DNA of 64,000 nucleotides, taken from the NCBI GenBank assembly GCA_021229015.1, contig CM037785.1, forward strand, positions 35,699,062 through 35,763,061, in the 5' to 3' direction. This DNA comes from Solen grandis (taxonomy: Eukaryota; Mollusca; Bivalvia; Adapedonta; Solenidae). The notes under the pieces are model-generated. The model searched no databases, was not told the DNA's origin, and worked only from the letters and a program-made list of their open reading frames with translations. The translations under genes and the position numbers were made by a program. Shown piece after piece: positions 29,273 through 43,868 of this stretch (positions are counted from its first letter, which is position 1; each line of letters opens with the position of its first letter).

Positions 29273-31698
29273 GCATTTAGCTGGAAACATTCCTATTTAA
29301 CAAAATATTTGAGCACCTGACAAAGTCAACATAACTCATAACCTTCATTACTTACAATATTTGTTAAGGAATAATATTTTGGGGTATTTTTAATTAGTGA
29401 AGCAACAATGATGATACCTGCCCTAAGGATCAAAGTACATGTAATAGCATCAAGTATGGTCAGCGGAGTTTAAGCCTTGTTTTACACTTGTTGCAAAGGT
29501 CATTCCATCTTTAGCTTGTGTATGGCAGAGTTGTTGTTTTGAAGTTTACCGCTGTGAAACATAATAAGGGGCCCAGGTAGAATAAGATGGAGGAAGACCG
29601 GAGTGCACAATAGCCACTGACCAACTGCAGGCCTGCATGACCAGACTTGGACTTGAACCCACGTCATTTAGTGACCAAGTGATATGAAGCAATGCACTAC
29701 AGCTTTAGAAGTAATTCTGTATTTGAAACAGACTAACCAAATAAAGATCACAAATCTCTGTCAGCTGATTTGCCACTGTATCTATAATCTGCGTGATATT
29801 TTGGGAAAATTACATTGAGTGTGGAGTCACTTTATAGAATACTCATCATAAATAGATCTTACTTAAATAAATCATTTACCAATCTTCAGGGCACTAACAG
29901 TTCAAAAAAGTATTTCTTAGAAATACTTAGAAATATCTTAACATGAAAAATTACTGTAGAAATTAAATATTACATGTAATCATAGATTGAAGGACTCTGA
30001 CAAAACTAAGCATAAAAAGTAAAGAAAACTTTCCTTTAATAAAAGAAATGCAACTCTTTAAAGATGGTCCTTTGCAGGGTACATATTGACATCACTTGTC
30101 TTCTTTTCTATGATCATCTCTGTCTGTCAGTACAGAAATATTCTTCAACCAACCTACACTGACACAGATAACAAACAGAAATATATTGATTTTACTATAG
30201 CAACCATACACACTGGTTACCAACACTGGTATTGTAATGTTGACTGGACTGTTGGATAATCACTTGATAAACATTATGATCAAAATGGTTCATAAACAAA
30301 ACTAGAGCCATCACTGAAGGCGATTAGTGCTCTATTAACACTTCAATGTCAAAGATAACACTACTGACCTGATGAGATAATTCCTTTTAATCATTAGCTG
30401 CAATTAAACTTACAGGAAATACATTTCTAGTACATGTTTAACACAAAGACAGGGTAAAGTCATCCTATGTCAATACAGGTGGACAGAAAGAGATTGTGAT
30501 AAACAGGTAATAAACTATCTGTCAAGTATTTCATGTCTCAGAAATTAATAAAATCATCTGGAAGATATAAATACATGGGTAAAAGTTGGAAATTTTAAAA
30601 AAACCCTGATTTTACCATATTTATATAGAATAGGAAGTCATTTGCCAATTAGAAAAATCTGAAGTTTAGGAAAATTTCTGAAAACTTTTATGCATGTGAA
30701 TAGTGGATTTAAAAAATTTGTTCAAGCCATTTGTATTGAACTGTATCAGAGAGAATGGAAGTACAATGTACCTCAAATGCAGGTTTCCCATACACATCCG
30801 TGTAAATGTTGCTGCATAAGGTAAGTAATTTGTGTCTAAATCCATGGTGCATACATCTTCTAACACCCTCCCCACACCCGTCACTCATTGAGAAGATAAT
30901 GTTCATCTGCTGCTTGATTATCAACACACACAAATAATACTGACCAGGACACATAATAATCTGCTATAACATCTATCAAGGGTTGACCATCAAACTATTC
31001 CATCTCTGTTTATTTCTATAAGTGTTAAGAGTACTTTCGCGATCAGCCCTCTATATGAATACAGTGTGTTATTTATTTTAAAAAGTTATTCTTTTCTAAC
31101 GATGGACATTTGTTTTAATATACAGTTGTTACCTATAGTAAGTGGTCAATCTACATTAGCGGTCAGTTTTGATATCACCATAAGAACGTTTTCTTACATA
31201 TTAAATAATTTAACCTACATTTAGTGACCACCTCTGTTAATTGGCCACTATCTCCACTGATTGACCACTTAAGACAGGTTTGACTGTATTCCAATACCTA
31301 AAGTAACTGTTCTAGAATGATTAACATTATAAAATCCTTTGTCATTTAGAAATTCTCCTGTTTTTGTACCAATATGAAGACTTTCCGACAATCATTAACA
31401 TCAAACTATAAAGAGCAATGGCACAGTATGCAGCCTGTGGTCAAGATCTAGCACATTCTCAAAAAAATCAACTTTGACAAGCAAGTCTACCTATAGAAGA
31501 TTAACACTCATGCTACCCCACCTTGAATCAGTGACAGGTAAAAACATTTCACAATCTTCTGATTGTATATATAAAAAGTCTAGTATCTGATGATTTAACG
31601 GATTAAAAAACTGTAGTTAACAAAATATCAGTTTAAATTTGACAGAAATGAAAATGATCAGTATCTGATGATTGAAAACTGAATACGGTTTCATTATG

Positions 31699-31798
31699 NN
31701 NNNNNNNNNNNNNNNNNNNNNNNNNNNNNNNNNNNNNNNNNNNNNNNNNNNNNNNNNNNNNNNNNNNNNNNNNNNNNNNNNNNNNNNNNNNNNNNNNN
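31699..31798. other. Assembly gap (100 N)
   Basis: Exactly 100 N, the conventional size for a gap of unknown length. The sequence to its left reappears at 43404-43423 as continuous DNA, and the sequence to its right matches 20096 onward. Confidence 1.
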
Positions 31799-32384
31799 GA
31801 CACACTGTTCTTTTTTTCCCTCGCAATTTTAAATCAAAAAATTGTTATTAAAAATAAAGAAATAAATTTAAAAAAAGTATTCAAGAAGTCCTTTCCTTTA
31901 CTACAACGTTAGGTAGCCAGAACAGTTGGTGTAATTTTAAATGCACTGCATTTTAAGGGGTGTTTTCCCAACTCCCACTTTTTATAAAACATAAAAATCA
32001 AGGGGGACATTGGGAACTGCTTAATTGGAAAACCAATAACTGTCTGGATGGTGACTTATTTTACCTAAATGGAGAATATTTCGGCAATATTTGTCTTATT
32101 GTTTTAAAATTATTAAGGAATTTTGCAATAGTATTTTGGTTGTAATATATTGCTTTAGTTTTAAAAATAAGTTATTGTATTAGCAAAATTATTTATAAAA
32201 AGTTTTTTATAATCTATTATTTTTTAGGATTTTGTCAGTATTCCTCTCTCTCTCTCAAAATGAAGAAAACAAACTCTTTTTTTTTTATTTTTATATTCGG
32301 TTGGTACAAAATTTTTTGTATTTTGTTTTAATTTGAAAAAAAAGCTTTTTTTAAAAAACTGTGACTTCCACCCAGATTGTTCTA

Positions 32385-33728
32385 TACAGAGTTCTCGTCA
32401 AAACCCAATCAAATGCGATGCCAATCGGCATACTCCATCACAGTGATTTCTTTCAGCCCTGTCTTTTGTTTCAGGGGAGCAGTCTCTGTTCAAATTGTGG
32501 TATTTCCCCTCTTCTTTTCTCTCCCCTCCGGACTGGCTGAAAAATTTTTTATAGCATTGGCGCTTCAACCTTTTATTGTTTCCAAAACTTGTAAATGTTC
32601 GGATGTGACTGTCTCATACTTTTCTTTAGTTTGTTGTGCCCGCCTTCCAAGTTTTTGTTGTTCTTGGTCCTTCGTTCGAAAGGTTCCTTTTTTCCTTGTC
32701 TCCCTCCCCAAAGTTCGGACATAGCTGTGAACCTTGAAACATCCCTGGAATCTCTGCATTTTTTACCCCGTCAGTGCGACAAACCAACATCTTCAACAGT
32801 TTATGGGATAGAGGCAGAAATGCAGCTTTTTCCCAGTTTCTTAAAGCCCCCATTTTCAGAATCGTCCCAAATAAACCAAGCTTTTGTATCTTCCGCCAAA
32901 CCACTGTGTGTAAGAAAAAAACACCCTTTACATTAATTTGGAAACACTCGCGAGCTGCCTGTTGGGTTGCTGCCTCAAATCATCAGGAGTGTGTCTGGCC
33001 CGTTCCATTTTCCCATTTCCCCGCATTTCTGTTGAAGATGTTGAAAAAGTCTGCGTAAATCCTTTCCTTTTTTCCCGGCAGAAAGGGGAAAAAACTAAGG
33101 AACATTGTCCCTCAATATATCCATGGAGGTGTAGACCTGGGTGAATATTGGGCCACATAAAAAGTTCCGTCTCCCAAAATTGGGTTTGGGTTCTGTGCAA
33201 TGCTGGAGATTTTTCTTGTAGCAAAAATCAGCTCCCGTTGTCATTCTCTGCTCATCAACCAGAGGAAATGCTCACCCGTGTGCGTTTCGTCCTTTTCCTC
33301 CCAAAAACTATGTCCTCCTGGGTTTGGGGTCCCCGGGCTCAAGACCCCTTCCCGTATGAGGAAAATTGGTGGAGGGGAAGGTTGGTAAACCTTTCAGACT
33401 TGTTCTGCATCTTGCCCATTTTCGTCTCTCGATGGATATGATTTTCATATATTGCGGAATCGGCGTGGTTTCTTTGCGTGCCCTCTTTCGCATGATTGAT
33501 TTATTTATGGCCTTCGTTCCAGTGTTCGGTGCATGATTATGGGTATTGGTCACAGAAACTGAATGTTTTCAGCTGTTGTGATTTTAGCAGAACAGGTTGG
33601 GACATGACAGACCCAGTACACCCTTGTTGGTTTTCGGTTTTTGACCTGGTATCGAATCCATTGTAAACCAGACTATCACCACCACGTTGGTTCTTGACAA
33701 AATGCACACTCACTTGTGCATTTGCCAT
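32385..33728 (-). pseudogene. Frameshifted second copy of the FLYWCH MULE transposase
   Basis: Aligns end to end with 20658-22067, but many short indels break the frame; the first about 25 residues read correctly and the frame is lost soon after. The damage is concentrated in the part nearest the gap and extends outside the gene. I therefore interpret it as base-calling error at a contig edge rather than biological decay. Confidence 0.8.
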
Positions 33729-36227
33729 TTTAGCTTAAAATTTTTCAGACGATTTTAACTTAGTGAAATTTTACTATCAAATGAAGACATTTACATCAGA
33801 ATGTAAATATATGTTTACCTTAAGTAGTAAACTGCTAGATCAAAGGGACTTGTTTGTATTTCTTAATCCAATCACTTAGCAATATATACAGGATAATGGA
33901 CTTAGTTGGACCAATCAATTAACAAAATTTTAAAAAGAAAAAAGTACAGGGGTGATAATTATCTTAATAAGTTCAAATTATTTTTTCTTATCAATTCACA
34001 TAAGCTTTAAAGCCAGAGATCAAAGGAATGCATGTTTACACATATAAATTACAATTAATTTATAACCCTAATTAATGGACCTTAATAAACACATTTTAGA
34101 AAGAAATAATACAATATAACTAAAACATGAAATTTTACCTCTTAAAATACAAAATCAAAAAAAAATCAGAAACAAAATCAGATAATACAACTTCATTTCT
34201 TTTTAATGTGTTGTAGTTTGAACTTGATTATCATCCGTTATCAAATCACACCCAGCCAGGTGCTAATAATCTTGAGTGGGACAGTTGGGAAAAAAATATC
34301 AAAAAGTGGGACAGTTGGGCATAAACCTTTTTAAGAAACCCTAATTTCATTAAAATATTTTGTTGAAAATTATTATGTGTGTAGCCTTTGCTCAATTGCG
34401 CAAAGTCATAAAATTGAACAGGGTGAGAGAAAGGGTTTTTTAATATGAGATGCCACTTTTCAAATGTTTATCAAAGTAAAGCGATGCCATTGAACCAAAT
34501 GTTATAAACTCACTTTTACCTTTCTTGAACTCGGCCGTTAAAAACGACAAACACATCATTTTTCTCAATGGATTTCTTACAATAAACAAATGGCCACTCT
34601 TTCTTTCCCCATTTCTCTTGCCTACAGTTTATAAGGTTATATGAATAGTAATCTAGAATAACAAACTTTCTGTCAAAGATTTGAATTACATGTAACTTAG
34701 TGTAATATATATATACACACACATGTGCTTAAATTAATGATTTTCATTTTTTGACAAAAACGTGCATGTCTTATATTGCAAAAGAAATTAGAAAAAAAAA
34801 ATAACAAAAAAGTTAAAAAAGGTCACTCCACTAGTACTCGAACCTAGAACCTTTGCCAGTCCGACGCTGTACCACTGATCTTTCTCGTTTTTGTGACGTC
34901 CTCAAGATTTTTTTTTATTTATACATGTATATTGTTGGCTGTCGCTGGAAATTCCCGCCATATTTCCGCATGAATTGCGAATATTATCTTTTTCATTACA
35001 GTTTATTAAATACAATACCTCCAGCATCGATTTTCCCAAATTATTTTTTTATTCAATTTCGACTTCCATAACGCAATCGTACTGAAATAAATATGAAAAT
35101 TGTCACCATTTAATGTTAAGAGAGAAAACAAATTTTGGACTTTTTTCTCTGTGTAGTAAAAAAGAGGGAAATCTATAAATATAAAAATTCTAAATATAGT
35201 CCCGAGAAAACAAATTTTTCATACACATCCCAACATCCTTTCAAATTATGCCTACATTTTATTGGGTTATTTTACATCCTAATGATAGAGGGATTGATGA
35301 CCTTAATGCTTATCAACCTCCCGATATTTCAAAAAGGGGCACCGGTACTCAATGATTTGTCGGAAAACCCCGAAGAAAGCACCCCTGACAAAAGTCAACC
35401 CGCTTTCATATAATATCACAAACAAAATTATGTGGTCCTCTGGGTAAACCAGTGTCAATTCATCCCTCAAAACCATAGGGGCCAAATAAATTTAATTTCT
35501 GATTAGGTCATGTTTTAGTATAATATTAAAATTAAAGTATGGTTAAAAAGGGCAGTAACTCCACCAAGATTTGTTAGATTGTAACCCTAAATCAAACTCT
35601 TCTATGTTGCTTTTGATATTATAATACACTTACAAGCCAAATATGGATTAAAACTTGAAGTAATTAAAAGTTTTACATCGGTAATTAAATTTGACCTTAG
35701 AATAGTTCAAGAAAGGGCCATAACTTTGCCAACATTTAGTATATAGTATTTTGCCAGGCTTTGTTTTGGTATTGAATACATACAAACAGATATGAATTAT
35801 ATCCATGAAATCTTTTAAAAATCATGATCGGGCAAAAAATGTTAACATTAGAATATGTCAACGAAGGGTGATAACTCCTCTAACAGGGTCCTTGATGTCC
35901 TTTCACCATTTTCGAATCACGGTTGGGGGTATAATTTAAACAGAAATAAGAAGGAAAGGCACCAGGACCCCCGAAATATTCCGAATAACGCCCGGTATTT
36001 GAATAAGAGGGTTTTGGAGTAACAGAACAGAAAGATCAAATCTTTATTGCTCAAATCGTACAAACAGATATTCGACTGTGACTTTAAACAAGAAAGTTTA
36101 TCACACGACACGTGCATATTTAAAAAACAAAAGGCATGTCGTGCATGTATATTTTACATGATAAACGTTTGATCTAAAGAGAGACTGGATACAGTCAAAA
36201 TGTTCCCACAATTCTCTAATGTTTCAG

Positions 36228-36298
36228 GTCCAAGTGTCCTGTTGATGTCAGGATCCTGGGCTCTACTGCTGTTGTGTCTTCAATGGTTACAGTTCTGA
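36228..36298 (+). CDS. Allelic copy of the mucin-like gene's last exon
   Basis: Identical in layout to 24604-24674: acceptor TTTCAG, then the codons of the hydrophobic GPI-type tail and a TGA stop. Exons 1 and 2 are not repeated because the duplicated block starts inside the last intron. Confidence 0.6.
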
Positions 36299-39200
36299 AC
36301 CTAGAACACGTTTTTGAGGGATGTGTTTACAGTATAGATCGGTACAGTGAATGTTCTCTACTGGTGGTGCTTACCACGATTTAATTTACTGATTTGTTGA
36401 AACTTATTTCTTCGCACGGCGATTGGGATTCGTGCAACTAGTACATTTTGTGTTGGATCAGTGCAGTGTACATAAAAACTTTGCCATCACACAACATTCG
36501 TATCTATACATATATACGTTATATCAATGGATATCAGCACCCTTACTGCTTTGAATAAAGTAAAAAAAAAAAATACTAGTAGTTTCAACCTGCGTCTGTG
36601 TTACAGACACTTTCGTGTGGACCTATATTTGTGGAACCATGTTAAAACTTGGGGTCCAATAGTATTCGTAGTAATTTTAATCCGAAATCATCGAAAACTG
36701 GCTCCGCGAAAAGTTAATCTGGAAGATTTTTAATATGAAAAATACAATACCCCGACTTGGACTTGAATCCACAGGAGAGACTGTGGAAAAAACTAGAATC
36801 ACCGAAGATCGTGACTTTACCCAGAATTATGTGAATGGAGGAAAGGAAGGATGAAACATTGAATTTTAATTGATCCGGTTGAATTGGGCCATGTATATAA
36901 TAGAACTGTAAGCGTTTGTATCATTCTTGTACATACTTCTTGTGTGAAATATATGCGTGTATGATTGTAATGCTGCCAATCTGTTTTAGGTAGAAGGATT
37001 GGAGATTAAAAAAAGACAGGTCATTATATAATGTATGCTGATCCCAATGAGTAACACCGTGAGATGTGCTGTGTAAAGGGACTCCTGCTTTTCTTAGCAT
37101 TTTTTGGTATATCGTTTTTGTGATCCTAGTGACATGGGCGTGTTTTATTGCTTAAAGGAGAAAATCAAATGCACTGCTATTATGTTATGATGTTATGAAA
37201 TGTGATGTGATATCAGTACCATTATGAAGTATTTATTTGTTTGCTTGTTTTTAACGTCGAACTGAAAATATATCAGCTAGTTTTGGTTAAGTCTATTTGC
37301 GACACGTGTGAAGGTTTGCTTCGCCGCGCTATGACACCTTAGAAGTGTTACAACACACTCGCAGTATCATAATACAAGTTCCGTAACTAACCAATACACT
37401 GGGCGCCAAGCAATGGACCCAGGGATCCTAACCCTAACCCACAACCACCCGGTAACGACACCGACACTCTAAACACTCGACTACTGGCGCAACACTTTTT
37501 TTCGTTTAAAAATAAAGTAATTGTAACATCAACCTCAGTAAATGAATTAAGTTTACAGTCTCGACTCTTAACCACATATAACTGGCTCAACCTTATATAT
37601 TCCCATTCAGTATACATACATATACGTTAACCCAACTGGTGGGGTCAATATAGAGATGGCCCGAGGGTCCACACACTTACTGGTCATCCGTATCCAGACA
37701 AGGTAACTAACAATCCATCTCTCTCAAGTCAAAATCTAGATCCACGAGCGGAATTCTCGACGTCTAAAATGTCAGTATTTGCTTTCAAAATGAATGAGTG
37801 TCCACATACTAAGTGGGATGGAATGTCTTGTGATTGAGAAATGTAATCACATAGATATGTTAAAATATCTAGTGATATATCCAAAGAGTGTGATGCAAAT
37901 CACCGTGAAGACTTTCATTTCACATATACTGTACATGTATTTAAATCATTTTGAAGATGTGATTCTTTAAAGTACTAGTTGACAAACACCGACTGAGTCG
38001 GACAGGTGGTTCCGAAACACACCAAGTGTTGTATGCCAGGAGGCCTCCGATTTCTTGATATCAATGTCATTCAAATATAGTATATCATTTGTTTATTGGG
38101 TTTAACGTCCCACCGACTGTATTTCTGTCATTTGAAGACTATGCTGAACGCCAAGCAAGGGACCTACACAAGTACAATCTCTTACGACTTTGGTATGTCG
38201 CGGCCATGGATCGAACCACTCTCGACCACCGGGGAAGGAAGCATATCATTTAATAAAAAAGAAAAAAATGGATATCGTACATTTTGAAGATGTTCTTATT
38301 TTTCAAATTAAAAAGAGAGGTCATATTTATTGAAAATATTCTATTTAAAATAATTTCATATTCTTTTTAGTCCAGTAATGCACTTTCAAAGATACAAAAT
38401 AAATAAAGGGACGATCAGGAATTACATTGTTACAGATAGAGTTGCCATGTTCAAATAATGTATTCATGTGGTTCGGAAACTTTCAATGACGATTGTTTGA
38501 CAGGTGTGCTTGCGCACGTGTGTCTATACAAAATTCAAACTCGTAAAGAGTTCGGAGAAAAAGGCGGGGTGACAAGTCTGGTACCGAGTCTTAGAACTGC
38601 AGGAATGTGATCTATCGAGACACTCATTAATGTCACAAAACTTTAATAAAACCAACTTAATACAATCTCACTATAAATGAATGCAATAAGACAACTGAAT
38701 GTAACAATATGAAAAAAATGCCTTCAAGAAAAATAACAGATGAAACTAACAACATTGTCAAGTAACACAAATGCTTACAAAACGTTGGGATACAAATGAG
38801 TATATAAGTAAATATATATGTGTATATATACGTATATGAGGCTAAAAATGTTTATAATAGGTCTTTAACTTCTGCTTTGCTTCAACACAATCTTGATCAA
38901 TATCCTGTTTTAGCATCACTTTGACGTCATCAGCTTCTCTAGCATACCGAGGATCAGACCCACGACTGCTTAAATAGAAGTACATTTAAATGATCTGAGG
39001 GGATCCAAACTTATTATTTATTCACACATCAATAACAAAGTTAAAGACTTAAGCTCTGAACAGAGAACCCTTGAATAAGAAGTGTATGTGGTACCTTAAC
39101 TGTCGGTGGTACCAGCTGGACAGTGTGTAGCCCCTACACGGTCCAGAACTTACTGGTCAAACACTAGAGGCCCTGTACACCACAGGTCAAACACTAGAGG

Positions 39201-40698
39201 TCCTGTACACCACAGGTCAAACACTAGAGGTCCTGTACACCACAGGTCAAAACACTAGAGGCTGCCTGCTATCAACAGCACATGCTTCACAGACTGTAAC
39301 TGCATTTTAACATGTAGGTGCAAAGATGAATGTTTCATAAAATACATAAACAGTATGAATGTCTGACACTAGATGCAGTGTGCCACACCATTCTGCTGGG
39401 TGTACCATCATGAATATTAAGACAAGCAATATTTTCATACATACCACGGAACAGGTACACGTAATACTGCACAGCCCTGTATCCACTGCCACCATATAAA
39501 TGATACATGTGATTATAAGTCATGCATATATAACATGGTTTGAGAAGAATATACTCAAAGCAGTAGTTTTAATAATGACAGGCAGCATTCAGTTTGGAAG
39601 ACTGTTGGGACTTGTTTTTTCTAAATTTTTCACTAATATAAAAAATGACAATACAAAATGTATATTCACCAAAAGAAGAATGAAATATCTAGTACCTGAT
39701 CTATTTCTATACACTATGAAACTCATGTAAAGCGAGAGATGTGTGCTTAGAATGAAGTGGTGGTGATATCTATGAGATATATAATTAACAATGACGTATC
39801 AAGTACAACTGTATCACAGAAGTCCAGTTTTCAGTAATTAATAAAAATACTTTTGCTTGTTTTATGGTTTTAGATTAAAGTTTGGATCTGCGGTGCTAAT
39901 GCTGAAATTCATATTATTTTTTCTAAAGCTGACCCATGCATACTTTTAAAAACAAAGGAGGTAATTAAACAGACATCAACATATCAGGTAGCTAGGCACG
40001 AACCCATCTGAAGAAACCTTAAAACTATTCATTGTGTTACAAATCCAACTTCTTTACCAGGGTTCTCATTAGGATTTTGTAAGTTTGAGTCTTTTGGGGC
40101 TTGGGTTAGGACTCCTCCAATAAACATGTTTTCATATAGATGTTACTCAGAAATCCAAAACATTGTCCAGGACTCCAAATTAGGAGTTGCTGAGAACTGT
40201 TTACATCATAATATTGCATTTTCATGAAAGAAAAAAGTGATGTTTTTCAAGGACTGCCGTGTAGCTTGCAATAGAAAATGTACTTCATAAGAAATGACCA
40301 AAATGAAAGGCATTCTGTTCTTTGAAATGCGGGCATATAGTTAGAAAAAGCCCATTCCAGTATTATTGCAACATACATTTAGTAGACTGTTTAAGCATTA
40401 GATTATGATATATGCTCCACACTGACAACTCCATCTTACACCGCTCCTTGAAAGACTTTACCAAGCTCCCATCAAGCGAGACTCAAACTCACAACCTGCT
40501 GGTCAGGGGAACACAGCAACCTTCTGATCTAATGTCCTTCAACATCATCTAACATGATACCCTGCGGTATTACTTGACCCATTACTACAATCTTTAATGA
40601 AGTGATCTAGGAGACCAACATAAGAATCTCACAAGCAGGTCAGACTCCCAATTCCACTAATACTTAGCGCTAAGTAATACATGAACTGCATTTAGCTG

Positions 40699-40901
40699 AC
40701 TTGACTATGTGAGTTTACCGTTGCTTCAACAGTATTTCAGTCATATAGCGACGTCCAGCTAATTACAGGTGGAGGAAGACCCGAATGCACTGAGGCATCC
40801 GGGTAGACCCACCGACCTACCGCAAGCCAGCTGGAAGGCTTCCTCACATGAAAGCCCGAATTACCCTGCCGGGATTCGAACCCACGCAGTAAGGGGCCGA
40901 G
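40699..40901 (-). repeat. Allelic copy of the truncated SINE
   Basis: Matches 29069-29272, with the same flanking GCATTTAGCTG target duplication (40688-40698 and 40902-40912). A shared insertion with a shared target site shows that the two blocks are alleles or a recent duplication, not independent loci. Confidence 0.8.
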
Positions 40902-43868
40902 GCATTTAGCTGGAAACATTCCTATTTAACAAAATATTTGAGCACCTGACAAAGTCAACATAACTCATAACCTTCATTACTTACAATATTTGTTAAGGAA
41001 TAATATTTTGGGGTATTTTTAATTAGTGAAGCAACAATGATGATACCTGCCCTAAGGATCAAAGTACATGTAATAGCATCAAGTATGGTCAGCGGAGTTT
41101 AAGCCTTGTTTTACACTTGTTGCAAAGGTCATTCCATCTTTAGCTTGTGTATGGCAGAGTTGTTGTTTTGAAGTTTACCGCTGTGAAACATAATAAGGGG
41201 CCCAGGTAGAATAAGATGGAGGAAGACCGGAGTGCACAATAGCCACTGACCAACTGCAGGCCTGCATGACCAGACTTGGACTTGAACCCACGTCATTTAG
41301 TGACCAAGTGATATGAAGCAATGCACTACAGCTTTAGAAGTAATTCTGTATTTGAAACAGACTAACCAAATAAAGATCACAAATCTCTGTCAGCTGATTT
41401 GCCACTGTATCTATAATCTGCGTGATATTTTGGGAAAATTACATTGAGTGTGGAGTCACTTTATAGAATACTCATCATAAATAGATCTTACTTAAATAAA
41501 TCATTTACCAATCTTCAGGGCAAAAAAAATTTCTTAGAAATACTTAGAAATATCTTAACATGAAAAATTACTGTAGAAATTAAATATTACATGTAATCAT
41601 AGATTGAAGGACTCTGACAAAACTAAGCATAAAAAGTAAAGAAAACTTTCCTTTAATAAAAGAAATGCAACTCTTTAAAGATGGTCCTTTGCAGGGTACA
41701 TATTGACATCACTTGTCTTCTTTTCTATGATCATCTCTGTCTGTCAGTACAGAAATATTCTTCAACCAACCTACACTGACACAGATAACAAACAGAAATA
41801 TATTGATTTTACTATAGCAACCATACACACTGGTTACCAACACTGGTATTGTAATGTTGACTGGACTGTTGGATAATCACTTGATAAACATTATGATCAA
41901 AATGGTTCATAAACAAAACTAGAGCCATCACTGAAGGCGATTAGTGCTCTATTAACACTTCAATGTCAAAGATAACACTACTGACCTGATGAAGATAATG
42001 ATTCCACTTTTCTAATTAATGACCTTGACTTCAAATATCTTAATGGTTTAAATATAAACTGTGACACTGAAAACTGTGGCAGTTCCAAGTTTGACTAGCA
42101 TATCATTAGCTGCAATTAAACTTACAGGAAATACATTTCTAGTACATGTTTAACACAAAGACAGGGTAAAGTCATCCTATGTCAATACAGGTGGACAGAA
42201 AGAGATTGTGATAAACAGGTAATAAACTATCTGTCAAGTATTTCATGTCTCAGAAATTAATAAAATCATCTGGAAGATATAAATACATGGGTAAAATTGG
42301 AAATTTTAAAAAAACCCTGATTTTACCATATTTATATAGAATAGGAAGTCATTTGCCAATTAGAAAAATCTGAAGTTTAGGAAAATTTCTGAAAACTTTT
42401 ATGCATGTGAATAGTGGATTTAAAAAATTTGTTCAAGCCATTTGTATTGAACTGTATCAGAGAGAATGGAAGTACAATGTACCTCAAATGCAGGTTTCCC
42501 ATACACATCCGTGTAAATGTTGCTGCATAAGGTAAGTAATTTGTGTCTAAATCCATGGTGCATACATCTTCTAACACCCTCCCCACACCCGTCACTCATT
42601 GAGAAGATAGTGAGGTATCTATAATGTTCATCTGCTGCTTGATTATCAACACACAAAATAATACTGACCAGGACACATAATAATCTGCTATAACATCTAT
42701 CAAGGGTTGACCATCAAACTATTCCATCTCTGTTTATTTCTATAAGTGTTAAGAGTACTTTCGCGATCAGCCCTCTATATGAATACAGTGTGTTATTTAT
42801 TTTAAAAAGTTATTCTTTTCTAACGATGGACATTTGTTTTAATATACAGTTGTTACCTATAGTAAGTGGTCAATCTACATTTAGCGGTCAGTTTTGATAT
42901 CACCATAAGAACGTTTTCTTACATATTAAATAATTTAACCTACATTTAGTGACCACCTCTGTTAATTGGCCACTATCTCCACTGATTGACCACTTAAGAC
43001 AGGTTTGACTGTATTCCAATACCTAAAGTAACTGTTCTAGAATGATTAACATTATAAAATCCTTTGTCATTTAGAAATTCTCCTGTTTTTGTACCAATAT
43101 GAAGACTTTCCGACAATCATTAACATCAAACTATAAAGAGCAATGGCACAGTATGCAGCCTGTGGTCAAGATCTAGCACATTCTCAAAAAAATCAACTTT
43201 GACAAGCAAGTCTACCTATAGAAGATTAACACTCATGCTACCCCACCTTGAATCAGTGACAGGTAAAAACATTTCACAATCTTCTGATTGTATATATAAA
43301 AAGTCTAGTATCTGATGATTTAACGGATTAAAAAACTGTAGTTAACAAAATATCAGTTTAAATTTGACAGAAATGAAAATGATCAGTATCTGATGATTGA
43401 AAACTGAATACGGTTTCATTATGTACATATTAAAGGGATGCTTTCTACATGAAATGTGAATAATTTTCTATTAGTAGCAAGGTCAATGTCAGATTAACTA
43501 CACAAGGATTTTAACAGTACATGTAATCCATAGTTTGATAAGATTTTCTAGATGCTACATGACACATCCTTGTATAAAACATGATGCGTATGATACTCAC
43601 ATGAACAGGATTTTCAATGTCCTATTAGTTTTCCAAATCAAGCATTTAGCAAAGATGAATGTCAGGTATGTAATATCTATTGACACCAATATATTTCTAC
43701 AACAGAACATCCTTTACACTGCAGTGAAAAATGCATACAATTGCTAGTTTTTCTTCAAGGAACATTTTGATTTATGTTAATCAAAAGACTCACTAACAGG
43801 CCTGAATAAAGCAATTATACATTAGTTAAAGTACAGGTAGGGTATCAGCTATAAAAGCAAGCTATGTA

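Larger units (their letters stand above)
24675..31698. other. Downstream intergenic DNA of haplotype copy 1
   Basis: No host coding exon is supported. It contains SINE pieces (25612-25870, 26460-26605, 29069-29272), a short minisatellite (27530-27625), and tRNA-like B boxes near 28850 and 29650. Other open frames are short, unsupported and recur in copy 2. It stops abruptly at the N gap. Confidence 0.6.
31799..43423. repeat. Second copy of 20096-31698 (probable haplotig overlap)
   Basis: Same order and orientation as 20096-31698 over about 11.6 kb. Copy 2 carries an extra segment of roughly 100 bases near 42000-42105, a deletion near 35205 and small indels elsewhere, typical of alleles. From 31799 to about 33740 it has numerous short deletions, mostly one to three bases, typical of uncorrected long reads. 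Features inside it mirror copy 1; only the notable ones are listed separately. Confidence 0.92.

Noticed and set aside
32377..33058. Plus-strand frames opposite the damaged MULE copy
   Set aside because: Shadows of the error-riddled transposase on the other strand.
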